NCBI RefSeq assembly: GCF_001550375.1
Contig: NZ_LRTR01000688.1
Span: forward strand, 1-64,000
Direction: 5' to 3'
Length of the DNA stretch: 64,000 nucleotides
Source: Streptomyces europaeiscabiei
Lineage (GTDB): Bacteria; Actinomycetota; Actinomycetes; Streptomycetales; Streptomycetaceae
The translations under genes were made by a program, and so were the position numbers. The notes under the pieces were generated by a model, which ran no database searches, had not been told where the DNA came from, and saw nothing but the letters and a program-made list of their open reading frames with translations. The first letter of the stretch is position 1; every line of letters starts with the position of its first letter. Shown piece after piece: positions 36,511 to 44,668 of the stretch.

Positions 36511-36553
36511 ACGTCGGCCTTCAAGACCACAACCGGGTCTTGAAGGCCGACGT
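36511..36553. terminator. 18-bp perfect inverted repeat, likely bidirectional terminator
   Basis: Left arm ACGTCGGCCTTCAAGACC (36511-36528) and right arm GGTCTTGAAGGCCGACGT (36536-36553) pair perfectly around a 7-base loop. It lies 115 bases after the cyclase gene, before the convergent small gene ending at 36687. The remaining 36396-36686 holds no gene I can support. Confidence 0.7.
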
Positions 36554-36686
36554 CACGCGAGGGCCCGAATTGACCAACAGCATCACCTCGCGTGGCACGC
36601 CGGGCCCGACCGCACCGCCAGGGCCTGGCCGCACGCCACAGTTCAACCGATGTCAGCGGGAGGCCTTGGGGCGCCGTTCGCTGAAG

Positions 36687-36923
36687 TTACTGCCGAGCCG
36701 CACTCGTGCCGACGATGTCGATGGCGACCCGAAGCGGTGTCTCCGGATACCCGAGCAGTGCCCGGGTGATCGCGATCGCCTGCAAGACGCTCATACCGCG
36801 CTCGGCCAGGAAGGTCTGGACAGCCTCCATCCCATCACTCTCAAGGACTGGTCGGCACTGCTCGACCAGCGCGGCCCAGCGTGCGGCCTCCTCGGGGCGT
36901 AGTCCGTTGACGTAGTCAAACAT
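36687..36923 (-). CDS. Small hypothetical helical protein, 78 residues
   Basis: Soluble protein starting MFDYVNGLRPEEAARWAALV and rich in predicted helix (LAERGMSVLQAIAITRALLG). No signal peptide or membrane segment and no family I recognise. ATG 36921-36923 is preceded by GGAAAGAAG. It lies 36 bases downstream of another small gene on the same strand (36960-37235), so the two are probably one transcript. The fold and size would allow a helper or immunity-like role, but nothing in the sequence shows this. Confidence 0.6.
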   Translation of the reverse strand: MFDYVNGLRPEEAARWAALVEQCRPVLESDGMEAVQTFLAERGMSVLQAIAITRALLGYPETPLRVAIDIVGTSAARQ

Positions 36924-36959
36924 GACGTCTTCTTTCCGCGCTGAGCCAATGGGACGTGC

Positions 36960-37235
36960 TCACGTGTCGTCCGAGCTGATCGCTGCACTCAGGACTTGCA
37001 CGGCGTCATCGTATTGACTGCGGTCGAACCGGAACAGGCCGAACCCCGAGGGGTCGCGTGTCGTGCGGTGGGTTTGTTCGAAGGAGTCCCAGGTCACGTG
37101 GTCGGGTGTCACGGTGATACGGCTTCGGCGGCCTGGGGTGACCAGCGGTCGCCACGGGCTGCCGAGGCCCCTCCCTCTGCCACGGCTGTCCCGATGCCGA
37201 GCGTCGCGTCGGCGTGCGACGCGAGCGGCGGTCAC
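36960..37235 (-). CDS. Small hypothetical protein, 91 residues
   Basis: The N-terminal third is very Arg-rich; the C-terminal half (ITVTPDHVTWDSFEQTHRTT, then FRFDRSQYDDAVQVLSAAI) looks like a folded domain. GTG 37235 is placed 9 bases after GGGAG; GTG 37244 directly abuts that site and is less likely. No family recognised. It is followed by the 78-residue gene on the same strand and preceded, 20 bases away, by the NIPSNAP-like gene, so all three may be co-transcribed. Confidence 0.5.
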   Translation of the reverse strand: MTAARVARRRDARHRDSRGRGRGLGSPWRPLVTPGRRSRITVTPDHVTWDSFEQTHRTTRDPSGFGLFRFDRSQYDDAVQVLSAAISSDDT

Positions 37236-37255
37236 ACCACGCACCTCCCATCGAC

Positions 37256-37567
37256 CTAGGACGCCGCGTCGAGCGGCCGGAGGAAGCGGCGTTCGTACCG
37301 CTTGATGCAGCGTGTTCGGCGAGCCAGTTCGAACGCGTCCTGACAGTCCGGGTCCGACATGCTGTCCGTGCGGTACTGCTCGTACGCAGCAAGACTGGGA
37401 AAGGAAAAGAGAGCGTAGGCGATGTCGCTGTCACCCTCGCTCGGCAGGAAGTAGCCGTGGTGCGTCCCGCCGAAACGGTTGACGAGCCCAACCCATCGGC
37501 GGCCGTATTCCTCGAAGTCCTCCAGCTTGTCGGCGTCGATCTCGTACGTCAGATGAACAGTGATCAT
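37256..37567 (-). CDS. NIPSNAP-family protein
   Basis: 103-residue ferredoxin-like dimeric alpha/beta-barrel protein. It starts MITVHLTYEIDADKLEDFEE and has GRRWVGLVNRFGGTHHGYFL and FSFPSLAAYEQYRTDSMSD, the NIPSNAP pattern. The molecular role of bacterial NIPSNAP proteins is mostly unknown. ATG 37567 was chosen because it begins the first strand; the open frame continues upstream to 37822 without family sequence. Confidence 0.8.
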   Translation of the reverse strand: MITVHLTYEIDADKLEDFEEYGRRWVGLVNRFGGTHHGYFLPSEGDSDIAYALFSFPSLAAYEQYRTDSMSDPDCQDAFELARRTRCIKRYERRFLRPLDAAS

Positions 37568-37755
37568 GCGTCCATGATGCAGCGGGACGACGCGGGCTCG
37601 AAGGCGGCCGCCCACGCCCCGGCCCGCCGCATCAGCGCGGTGCCACGGTGACGCATCGTTCCGCCGAGGCCGACATCGTGGTCCGGCCGAGCGAGGCTCT
37701 CGCCCCCAGCCGGCGGCACTCGATGCCCGGCGCCACAGCCAGAAGTGTCGTCCTC

Positions 37756-38865
37756 TCAGCCGAATCGCAGGATGCGTGGGGCGAAGGTGCCCTCGGGGCC
37801 GTCGGCACGGCCGACGGACCACACCGTCTCCGTGCCTGGCACCGGCGCCAGTCGCAGCATCGAGGAGTCACCCTCCCCGGCCACCGCCGGTTCGCTGTAC
37901 TCGGTGAACGACTGTCCGTTCCAGGCGAGGAAATCCGGCCCGGGGACGAACGGCGGGCTGCTGCCCGGCGGGCCCCACTTCTGAGAGCGGGCCACCGAGA
38001 CCCAGGCCAGCGCGCCGGACGTGTCGGGCACCAGTGAGGTGACCGAGCCGAAGTCGGTGGGCATGGTCACCCGGCTCCACGTTTGCCCGTCGAAGCGGAC
38101 CAGCAACGGCGGAATCGGCCGGCCCACCGGGCCGCCGACGAACCCGGCCGTGCCACCCGCCCACACCTCCGTCGGCGAGACCGCCAGCACGGTGCCCACG
38201 CCCGACCGCGGGAACCCGTCCACGATCGTCTGCTGCCACTCCTGCCCGTTCCAGTGCGACACGGCCGCACCCGTGGCGGCGGCGCCCGCGGCCCAGACGT
38301 CGTCGCCCGCCAGGATGTGCAGGCCGTACACGGCTCCCGGCGGCACCGGCATGTCCCGCCAGTCGCGCCCGTCCCGGCGCAGCAGGACCTGCGCTCCGTC
38401 CCTCGAACCGATCAGCCAGGTCTCACCGCCGCCGGTGACGACTTTGGTCAACAGGACGCCGCGCGGCACCCGGCTCTCCTGCCAGGCGGTGCCGTCGAAG
38501 TGGAGCAGGTGGGCGCCGCCCGCGGAGTCGCGGCCGACCGCCCAGACCGCGGTCGGTGAGGTCGCGGCGATGGACAGCAGTTCTCCCTGCCAGCCGATCC
38601 CGGGCAGCGGCCGGCGCTGCCACGCGGTTCCGTCCCAGCGCAGCACCAGCGGGAAGCCCGGTGCCTCGCGACCGACGGCGTCGGCGCCCACCGCCCATGC
38701 CCGGTCGGGCCCGAACGCCACGGCGTCCTGCAGACCGGCCTGTGGGCGTACCTGGGCCGGGACCTGAACGTGGTGCCAGGACAGGGTTTCGGCTGCCGCC
38801 GAGGTCATGATGGTGAGGATGGTCATGGCGGCGGCGAGGGCCGCGACGAGAAGTCGGCGTGCCAT
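37756..38865 (-). CDS. Secreted propeller-like repeat protein (paralogue A)
   Basis: 369 residues with a signal peptide (MARRLLVAALAAAMTILTIM, cleavage near AAAE). The mature part consists of repeats of about 45-50 residues, each with a W-A-V/G pair and then a LxxxDGTAW tract, for example DRAWAVGADAVGRE, LVLRWDGTAWQRRPLP, TAVWAVGRDSAGG and LLHFDGTAWQESRVP. This is typical of beta-propeller or kelch-like proteins. Ligand unknown. ATG 38863-38865 has GGAGG 7 bases upstream. It starts 3 bases after the paralogue at 38869 and is its operon partner. Confidence 0.8.
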   Translation of the reverse strand: MARRLLVAALAAAMTILTIMTSAAAETLSWHHVQVPAQVRPQAGLQDAVAFGPDRAWAVGADAVGREAPGFPLVLRWDGTAWQRRPLPGIGWQGELLSIAATSPTAVWAVGRDSAGGAHLLHFDGTAWQESRVPRGVLLTKVVTGGGETWLIGSRDGAQVLLRRDGRDWRDMPVPPGAVYGLHILAGDDVWAAGAAATGAAVSHWNGQEWQQTIVDGFPRSGVGTVLAVSPTEVWAGGTAGFVGGPVGRPIPPLLVRFDGQTWSRVTMPTDFGSVTSLVPDTSGALAWVSVARSQKWGPPGSSPPFVPGPDFLAWNGQSFTEYSEPAVAGEGDSSMLRLAPVPGTETVWSVGRADGPEGTFAPRILRFG

Positions 38866-38868
38866 GGG

Positions 38869-39918
38869 TCAGCCTCCCAGCCACTCGCTCATCAGGTTCG
38901 GTTTCGAGCCGTAGATCTCGACGGTCCCGAAGGACATCAGTGCTGACCCGGCCTTCGCCAGTGCACGCGGTTTCACGTCGATCGCGTTCGTGCGCTCCGG
39001 ACCGTAGGAGAAGGTGGTGCGCGAGCCGTCCACCCGTGCGTACTTCGACTGGAACGCGCGGTCGCTGCGCACGGGCAGCCACAGCGCGCCGTCCGGGCCG
39101 CGCACCATGGCCTCGGTGGAGGTGTCGCCCAGCGGTGGGTAGGTGGTGCGCCAGGCCTGCCCGTTCCGGGTCATCAGGTAGGTGCGGGCCACACCGTCGG
39201 TGTACCGGCTGCCGCCGACGGTGACCCGGCCGGACGGTTCGAGCACGATCGTGTGCACGTTGCTGTCCGGTGGCAGCGGTACCTTCGCGTCCCGCCATGC
39301 CGTGCCGTCCCAGCGCAGGACGGTGGTCCCGGTGCTGGTGTCCGCCCAGGCCCAGGCGTCGGTGGCGGTACGCGCGGTGATTCCCATCAGGTACAGCACA
39401 CCGTCCGGGGTGGGCTGTGTGGTCCAGCCGGAACCGTCGTAGTGCAACACCTTCAGCCCGGTGTCGTCCTCCCCGACCACCCACGCTCCACCGGGTACGG
39501 CGGTGAAGTCCTGGTAGGTCCACAGGGTCTGCGGCAGCGGGACGGCACTCCACCCACCCGCCGACCGGCGCAGGATCTGCCCCACCCCCTCGCGGTTGTG
39601 GAAGATCCACGCCTCCTTGCCGACGAACTGCACCTTGCCGAGCCCGCCCGGCTCACCGGCGCCGGGGAAGGTTGTGTCCCGGCTCCAGGCCGTGCCGTTC
39701 CACCGGTACAGCATCGGCCGCGGCCCATCGGGGGCGTACTCGTACCCGGTCGCCCACGCCTCACCCGGTCCGCGGGCGGCGAGATCGGACACGGTCACGG
39801 GCAGGGCCGCCGCCGGCACCGGCAGCACCGACCAGCTCGGCGTCACGGCCGCAGCCGGTGACACCACCGCGGCACAAGCGATCACGAGGCAGACGATGAC
39901 CACACGGAGACCGTTCAC
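38869..39918 (-). CDS. Secreted propeller-like repeat protein (paralogue B)
   Basis: 349 residues, same family as the following gene. The signal peptide is VNGLRVVIVCLVIACAAVVS. Repeats include GEAWATGYEYAPDG with MLYRWNGTAWSRD, GGAWVVGEDDTG with KVLHYDGSGWTTQP and DAWAWADTSTGTTVLRWDGT. GTG 39918 follows GGGGGG; the open frame upstream to 40506 lacks signal-peptide character. First gene of the pair, divergent from the PP2C gene at 40126. Probably wall-associated or extracellular; no catalytic motif seen. Confidence 0.8.
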   Translation of the reverse strand: MNGLRVVIVCLVIACAAVVSPAAAVTPSWSVLPVPAAALPVTVSDLAARGPGEAWATGYEYAPDGPRPMLYRWNGTAWSRDTTFPGAGEPGGLGKVQFVGKEAWIFHNREGVGQILRRSAGGWSAVPLPQTLWTYQDFTAVPGGAWVVGEDDTGLKVLHYDGSGWTTQPTPDGVLYLMGITARTATDAWAWADTSTGTTVLRWDGTAWRDAKVPLPPDSNVHTIVLEPSGRVTVGGSRYTDGVARTYLMTRNGQAWRTTYPPLGDTSTEAMVRGPDGALWLPVRSDRAFQSKYARVDGSRTTFSYGPERTNAIDVKPRALAKAGSALMSFGTVEIYGSKPNLMSEWLGG

Positions 39919-40125
39919 GAGACCCCCCACAACGCGAAGGTCGCACACGCTAGGGGCGTTCACCCACCCGTGAACAGGCGGCATCCGGCCGATCACGATT
40001 CCCTCCGGAGGCCCACCGCATCGCGGGGCTCCTGGAACCCCGTGAGGCGGTTCGTCCCCGGGGCTGAGTGACTGGATGCCACGCGTAGACCCCGTTCGGA
40101 CCTCCGGCGGCATACTGTCTGATAT

Positions 40126-42252
40126 GTGAGTGAAGGCAGTTATGTGGTACCAGTCGGCGAGGCGTCCTTGGACCAGGTGCTCAGCGGCACGGTTCAACGG
40201 ACGGGCGCTCTGGCAGCGGGCGTGTACCTGCTGCCTGCGACTGAGCCGGTGTTGTGCCTGGCCGCGGTCTGCGGGGTGCCGGTGATGGCGGTGGCACCGT
40301 GGCGACGGGTGGCGGTATCGGCCGTGGGCCCGCTGTCGGAGGCGGTGCGGGAGGACCGCCTCGTGTGGGTGGGTCGGCAGGAGGACATGGCCCGCCTGTA
40401 CCCGAGCGCCTCGGCGGGGCTGCCCTACCAGTTCGCGCTGGCCTTCGCTCCCCTGCACGGTGTCCGCCGGTGGGGAGCGCTGGCTCTGGTGTGGCCCAAA
40501 AGCCACCCATCCTCACTGACCCGGCGTGAACGCGGGCACATCCTCTCCAGCGCGAGCAGCATCACCCAGGTGCTGGACCAGGCACCCGCTCCATGGAGCA
40601 TTCCTGATCAGCCGCGTGCCGTGCCCCTGCGCCGCCCCGGCCCGGACCCGGCACAGAGCGGGCTCGCCGCCGTCGACCTGCTGCAGCGGATGCCCGTCGG
40701 CGCCCTCGGCTTCGACCTGCAGGGCCGCATCACCTACCTCAACGACGCCGCCGCCCGGCTGCTCGGCCGCAGGGCCGACCGCCTCCTGGGCACCCTGCCG
40801 TGGCAGTCCGTGCCCTGGCTCGACGACCCGGTCCACGAGGACCACTACCGCACCGCCGTCTTCACCCGCGAGCCCGTCGCCTACACCGCGCTGCGCCCAC
40901 CCGACCACTGGCTCGACATCCGGCTCTACCCCGACGACAGCGGCATCAGCGCCCTCGTCTCACCCAGTCTCCACCGACGGTCGGCCGACGCGTCGCCGCC
41001 CCGTATCAGCCCGGACCTGGGCACCTCACCGACGAGAACCGGAACTGGGCGGATCCACCAGCTGATCCACCTGGCGGCGGCCTTGAGCCAGACCGTCACC
41101 GTGGCCGACGTCATCAACGTGGTGGCCGACCAGATCCTGCCCGCGTTCGGCGCCCAGGGCATGGTCCTCTCCGCAGCCGACGCCGGACGCCTGAGGATCG
41201 CAGGGCACCGGGGCTACGACCCGCGCAACGTCTCCCGCCTGGACGGCCTGCCCCTCGACACCGAACTCACCCCCGCCGGCCATGTCCTGCACAGCGGCAT
41301 CCCGGCCTTCTTCGCAGACCCCGCCGAAATGGCCCGCGCCTACCCCAGGGCATCGGGACTCAGCGACAAACAGGCCTGGGCGTTCTTGCCCCTGCTGGTC
41401 TCCGACCGCCGCGTCGGCTGCTGCGTCCTGTCCTACGACCAGCCGCACCCCTTCAGTTCCGGCGACCGCGCCGTCCTCGTGTCACTGGGCGGGCTCATCG
41501 CCCAGGCCATGGACCGCGCGCTTCTGTACGACGCCAAACACGACCTCGCCCACGGTCTGCAGCAGGCCCTCCTGCCGGTGGCCCTGCCCCGCTTCCCCGA
41601 CCTCGCCGTCGCCGCCCGCTATCTGCCGGCCACCCACGGCATGGGCATCGGCGGCGACTTCTACGACCTGATCCGCCTCAGCGACAACACCGCTGCCGCC
41701 GTCATCGGGGACGTACAGGGTCACAACATGCACGCCGCGGCCCTCATGGGCCAGGTCCGCACCGCTGTCCACGCCACCGCCGGCGCGCTGCCCGGTGAAG
41801 TCCTTGCCCGCACCAACCGCGTCCTGACGGATCTCGAAACCGACTTGTTCGTCTCCTGCCTCTACATCCACATCGACCTCGCCGGGCGACGGCTCCACCT
41901 GGCCAGCGCGGGACATCCGCCCCCTCTCCTGCGCAGCCCCGCGCCCACGCCGCGAACCGTCGCGCTCACGGTGGAACCGGGCCCACTGCTCGGTATCGGC
42001 ATGGGCATCGAGGCCGACTACCCGGTCACCACCACGCCACTTCCCGCAGGATCACTTCTCGCCCTCTACACCGACGGCCTCGTGGAAACCCCCGACACCG
42101 ACATCACCGACTCCATCACAGCCCTCGCCGACCACCTCACCGGCAACGGCGACCGGCCCTTGGACGACCTCGCCGACAGCCTCCTCCACCACGCCGGCCC
42201 CCACCACATCCGCACCGACGACATCGCCCTGCTCCTCCTGCGCAGCCGGTAG
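40126..42252 (+). CDS. GAF-PAS-GAF-PP2C (SpoIIE-type) protein phosphatase
   Basis: 708-residue cytosolic sensor phosphatase. Approximate layout: GAF-like 10-150, PAS 185-290 (MPVGALGFDLQGRITYLNDA), GAF 310-460 and SpoIIE/PP2C 470-708. The phosphatase part shows LQQALLPVALPRF, GIGGDFYDLIRL, AVIGDVQGHNMHAAALMGQV and LYTDGLVE, with the Asp residues that bind manganese. Such proteins dephosphorylate STAS anti-anti-sigma factors. GTG 40126 has no ribosome site but lies about 8 bases after TACTGT (40113-40118), so the message may be leaderless. The HATPase gene 143 bases downstream is a likely functional partner. Confidence 0.9.
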   Translation: MSEGSYVVPVGEASLDQVLSGTVQRTGALAAGVYLLPATEPVLCLAAVCGVPVMAVAPWRRVAVSAVGPLSEAVREDRLVWVGRQEDMARLYPSASAGLPYQFALAFAPLHGVRRWGALALVWPKSHPSSLTRRERGHILSSASSITQVLDQAPAPWSIPDQPRAVPLRRPGPDPAQSGLAAVDLLQRMPVGALGFDLQGRITYLNDAAARLLGRRADRLLGTLPWQSVPWLDDPVHEDHYRTAVFTREPVAYTALRPPDHWLDIRLYPDDSGISALVSPSLHRRSADASPPRISPDLGTSPTRTGTGRIHQLIHLAAALSQTVTVADVINVVADQILPAFGAQGMVLSAADAGRLRIAGHRGYDPRNVSRLDGLPLDTELTPAGHVLHSGIPAFFADPAEMARAYPRASGLSDKQAWAFLPLLVSDRRVGCCVLSYDQPHPFSSGDRAVLVSLGGLIAQAMDRALLYDAKHDLAHGLQQALLPVALPRFPDLAVAARYLPATHGMGIGGDFYDLIRLSDNTAAAVIGDVQGHNMHAAALMGQVRTAVHATAGALPGEVLARTNRVLTDLETDLFVSCLYIHIDLAGRRLHLASAGHPPPLLRSPAPTPRTVALTVEPGPLLGIGMGIEADYPVTTTPLPAGSLLALYTDGLVETPDTDITDSITALADHLTGNGDRPLDDLADSLLHHAGPHHIRTDDIALLLLRSR

Positions 42253-42395
42253 GCGACTGTCCTCCCCCTGCGAACCGGGTTCTGACTCACGGCACGCGAG
42301 CGGATGGCGGGACGGTACGGCGGAGTCCGGTGTTCCTGGGTTCTGGGGGTAGACGCCCCGTGTATGGATCAAGGCTCAGGAAGCGGGCGGAGCGC

Positions 42396-42863
42396 ATGGA
42401 CGAGGCTGCCCACGACAACGGCACGCCGCAGGACGGCGCGCTGGTCAAAAGCTCAGCCGTGTACGACGGCAGTCCGGGCGACATCGCCCAGGGTCGCGCC
42501 ATGGCACGAGCCTTCCTTGTGCGCCTGCAGTCCGTCCGGCACCTTCCGGTGTCCACTCGAGCGATGGGCACCGTGCAACTGGTGGTCAGCGAGCTGCTGA
42601 CGAACGCGTGCACGTACGCGCCCGGTCCCTGCCTGCTGGATCTGGAGGTGTCCGGCGGCTCGGTGCGGGTCACGGTCTGGGACAGCGACCCGAGGCTGCC
42701 GGTGCCCGCGGCCGCAGAGCCCAGCCGGGTCGGGCAGCACGGGCTGGAGATCGTCATGGCCGTGTGCCAGAGCTACGAAGTGCACCGGGAAGCGGTCGGC
42801 AAGAGCACCACCGCCGCGGTCATGCTCGCGGACGACGCCGACGGCCGACCCGGCCTGACATGA
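42396..42863 (+). CDS. Anti-sigma-like ATP-binding protein (HATPase_c_2)
   Basis: 155-residue GHKL protein related to the one at 19261-19755: the N box is LVVSELLTNACTYAPGPCLL and the nucleotide region VTVWDSDPRLPVP, then RVGQHGLEIVMAV. It follows the PP2C sensor phosphatase on the same strand, the common Streptomyces arrangement for a phosphatase-kinase pair acting on an anti-anti-sigma factor. ATG 42396 was chosen, with AGGAAG and GGAG upstream; the frame is open to 42330. No STAS gene adjoins this pair, so its target must be elsewhere. Confidence 0.83.
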   Translation: MDEAAHDNGTPQDGALVKSSAVYDGSPGDIAQGRAMARAFLVRLQSVRHLPVSTRAMGTVQLVVSELLTNACTYAPGPCLLDLEVSGGSVRVTVWDSDPRLPVPAAAEPSRVGQHGLEIVMAVCQSYEVHREAVGKSTTAAVMLADDADGRPGLT

Positions 42864-42935
42864 TCCGAGGATGCCGAGCCCGGCGGCGCGAGCGCGGGGC
42901 GGCAGGACACGTGGCGGCGGAGCTCAAGGCAGGCG

Positions 42936-43232
42936 CTACAGGTCGAGGACGGCGCGCAGCGCCTGGTCGACGCGGGCCATCGCCTCGGGGTGGATCTCGC
43001 CGAGGAGCTTCGCGCCGTCGAACCGGGTGGCCCGCAGCTGCTGAACGTTGACCGCGACGGCGGTACACGGAATCGGGTCACCGATCACGACGGACATGGC
43101 GGTGTCGGGGAACCTCCCGGACGGGTGCAGCAGGATCGCGACCACCGCTCCGTAGGCCTCTTCCAGGCCGGTCAGGGAGATGATCAGAACATTGCGCTCG
43201 TCGGGGAGGGCCCAGACCTCACCACGTTTCAC
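42936..43232 (-). CDS. MazF/PemK-like toxin
   Basis: 98-residue protein starting VKRGEVWALPDERNVLIISL, the usual first strands of MazF-like endoribonucleases. It ends LLGEIHPEAMARVDQALRAV with LDL, matching the family's C-terminal helix. The middle carries VVAILLHPSG and DPIPCTAVAVNVQQLRATR. MazF toxins cleave mRNA at short sites. GTG 43230-43232 overlaps the stop of the upstream ribbon-helix-helix gene (GTGA), the typical antitoxin-toxin coupling. The start is clear because the frame further upstream is the shadow of the antitoxin. Confidence 0.75.
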   Translation of the reverse strand: MKRGEVWALPDERNVLIISLTGLEEAYGAVVAILLHPSGRFPDTAMSVVIGDPIPCTAVAVNVQQLRATRFDGAKLLGEIHPEAMARVDQALRAVLDL

Positions 43233-43426
43233 AGAGCGTCTCCCTCTCCCGCGAGCTCGTCTCCGAGGCCGAGATCGGCGAGCTGGTGCGCGGCGTCGAG
43301 GGTCGCGGCGCGGCGTGCCGCGCGCACGATCCACGCGTTCACGCTCATGTTGGCGCCCGAGGCCGCCGCCCTGATCGAGGGGGCCAGTTCATCAGGAATG
43401 CGCAGAGTCATCGTGGTGACAGACAT
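43229..43426 (-). CDS. Ribbon-helix-helix antitoxin
   Basis: 65 residues. SVTTMTLRIPDELAPSIRAA gives the DNA-contact beta strand, followed by two helices (ANMSVNAWIVRAARRAAT), the CopG/HicB-like RHH fold. The acidic C-terminus GLGDELAGEGDAL probably wraps the toxin. ATG 43424-43426 is preceded by TATTCT (minus strand, 43433-43438), which would place transcription start near the ATG, so the message may be leaderless. A 7-bp inverted repeat directly upstream (43439-43457) is a candidate autoregulatory operator. Confidence 0.78.
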   Translation of the reverse strand: MSVTTMTLRIPDELAPSIRAAASGANMSVNAWIVRAARRAATLDAAHQLADLGLGDELAGEGDAL

Positions 43427-43438
43427 GAATGCAGAATA

Positions 43439-43457
43439 GCCACCGTTTCGCGGTGGC
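43439..43457. promoter_or_regulatory. Candidate operator of the toxin-antitoxin operon
   Basis: GCCACCG and CGGTGGC form a perfect 7-bp inverted repeat with a 5-base spacer (TTTCG). It lies next to the -10-like TATTCT of the antitoxin promoter, where RHH antitoxins usually bind. Confidence 0.5.
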
Positions 43458-43613
43458 GTCGGTCGGTGGCACGAAGTGGTCCCGGTGTGGCCTGCACCCA
43501 GTTGATCGGGGCGAAGGTCCCGGCAGCTGTTTCGTGAAGGGCACGACCAGGGCGAGACCTCGGGCCGCCGAAGTGAAGTGCGGTCCGTGCTCGGCAGACC
43601 GTAACGTCGTGGG

Positions 43614-44258
43614 ATGAGCAGCTTCGCCACGCACCGGAGACGGGTCTACGACGAGGGCCTGTCCGCGTGCGTCCGGCATACGAACCTGCGGTCCTGCGTG
43701 GTCCAGTTCGCACCGTACGGCTTCCGGGCCACGTATCACCATCTCTGCCTCAGCGCGGGGATTTCCCGGAATCTGGAGAAGGATCCGAGCTCGCTGGTAC
43801 GGGCCGTCGAGGAGCTGCACCACGCCCGGCAACTCTGGCTCGCTGACGAACGCGCCTATGCCAACAGCCGTCGAGCGGACAAGGCGCGTGGCCTTCGGCA
43901 GCTGAGAGCAGACGCGCCCTGGCGGGGCCAGCAGCATGGATGGGGGAGCATCGCCTACTGCCCCGAGCCGACGAGCCATCCCGACGAGCCGCTGCCAGTC
44001 GTCGTCGAGCGGGTGCTCCGTTCGTCGGTCCCGCCCGATGAAGCTGCTGCGCCGGCGTGCCGTGTATGTGGAAACCGGGACAACGCCAGGGTCTGGCACG
44101 ACGGCGCCCACCGGATCTATCAGCTGTGCAGGGACTGCGGGGTCGGCCTCGCGGTACGGCGGGCGGACGCGCCCGACCCGTTGTTGGCGGCCGATCACGC
44201 CCGGCGGTGGAACGCGATCTGGAGGTTGCGCAACGAATTTCACCGCTACCAGGGTTGA
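43614..44258 (+). CDS. Hypothetical protein with C-terminal zinc-ribbon-like motif
   Basis: 214 residues, no signal peptide or membrane segment. The N-terminal half is helical and charged (LVRAVEELHHARQLWLADER). The C-terminal part has two CxxC pairs, ACRVCGN and QLCRDCG, about 22 residues apart, a zinc-ribbon arrangement, followed by HARRWNAIWRLRNEFHRY. I do not recognise a family. ATG 43614 is used although the ribosome site is weak. It is divergent from the toxin-antitoxin operon, 188 bases away, and otherwise isolated. Confidence 0.65.
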   Translation: MSSFATHRRRVYDEGLSACVRHTNLRSCVVQFAPYGFRATYHHLCLSAGISRNLEKDPSSLVRAVEELHHARQLWLADERAYANSRRADKARGLRQLRADAPWRGQQHGWGSIAYCPEPTSHPDEPLPVVVERVLRSSVPPDEAAAPACRVCGNRDNARVWHDGAHRIYQLCRDCGVGLAVRRADAPDPLLAADHARRWNAIWRLRNEFHRYQG

Positions 44259-44668
44259 GCGAGGGTGGCGGTGGCCTCGGCACGGTGGTCGGCATCACGG
44301 TGGGCTGAGAATCCGCGATCGGAGGAGCGCGGAGGATGCGCGGCCGTGCATGCTCCGCTTGAGGGGCTCCACCGGCCGTCCAGGGCCGGCGCGATCGGTG
44401 TCGTCATCATCAGTGCCGTCATCATCGGCGCTGTCATCACCCGGCTGACCGGCAGTCGAACCGCGTCCAGGCGGCGCTCTGCGACCAGTGAGGGACATGG
44501 ATCCTCAGGTGGGAGCCGCGGGCGACGTCGCAGCGAGACATCACGCTGCGGGCACCCGGATCACCGTCGGTAATTGGGGGTGCTCCCCCCATGTGCACCC
44601 ACCGCTCCGCGCCCAGGATGGATCACGGCAAGACCAGCCCGTGTTCATCAGGGGGAACAGGAGGAGCA
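44259..44668. other. Intergenic region before the RTX-like gene
   Basis: 410 bases. A plus-strand frame around 44378-44440 encodes a short hydrophobic stretch (IGVVIISAVIIGAVITRL) but has no start with a ribosome site, so I do not call it a gene. The right end holds the ribosome site GGAGGAG of the next gene. Confidence 0.35.

Noticed and set aside
44378..44440. Small membrane-protein gene (hydrophobic stretch IGVVIISAVIIGAVITRL)
   Set aside because: No start codon with a ribosome site and poor coding sequence on both sides.
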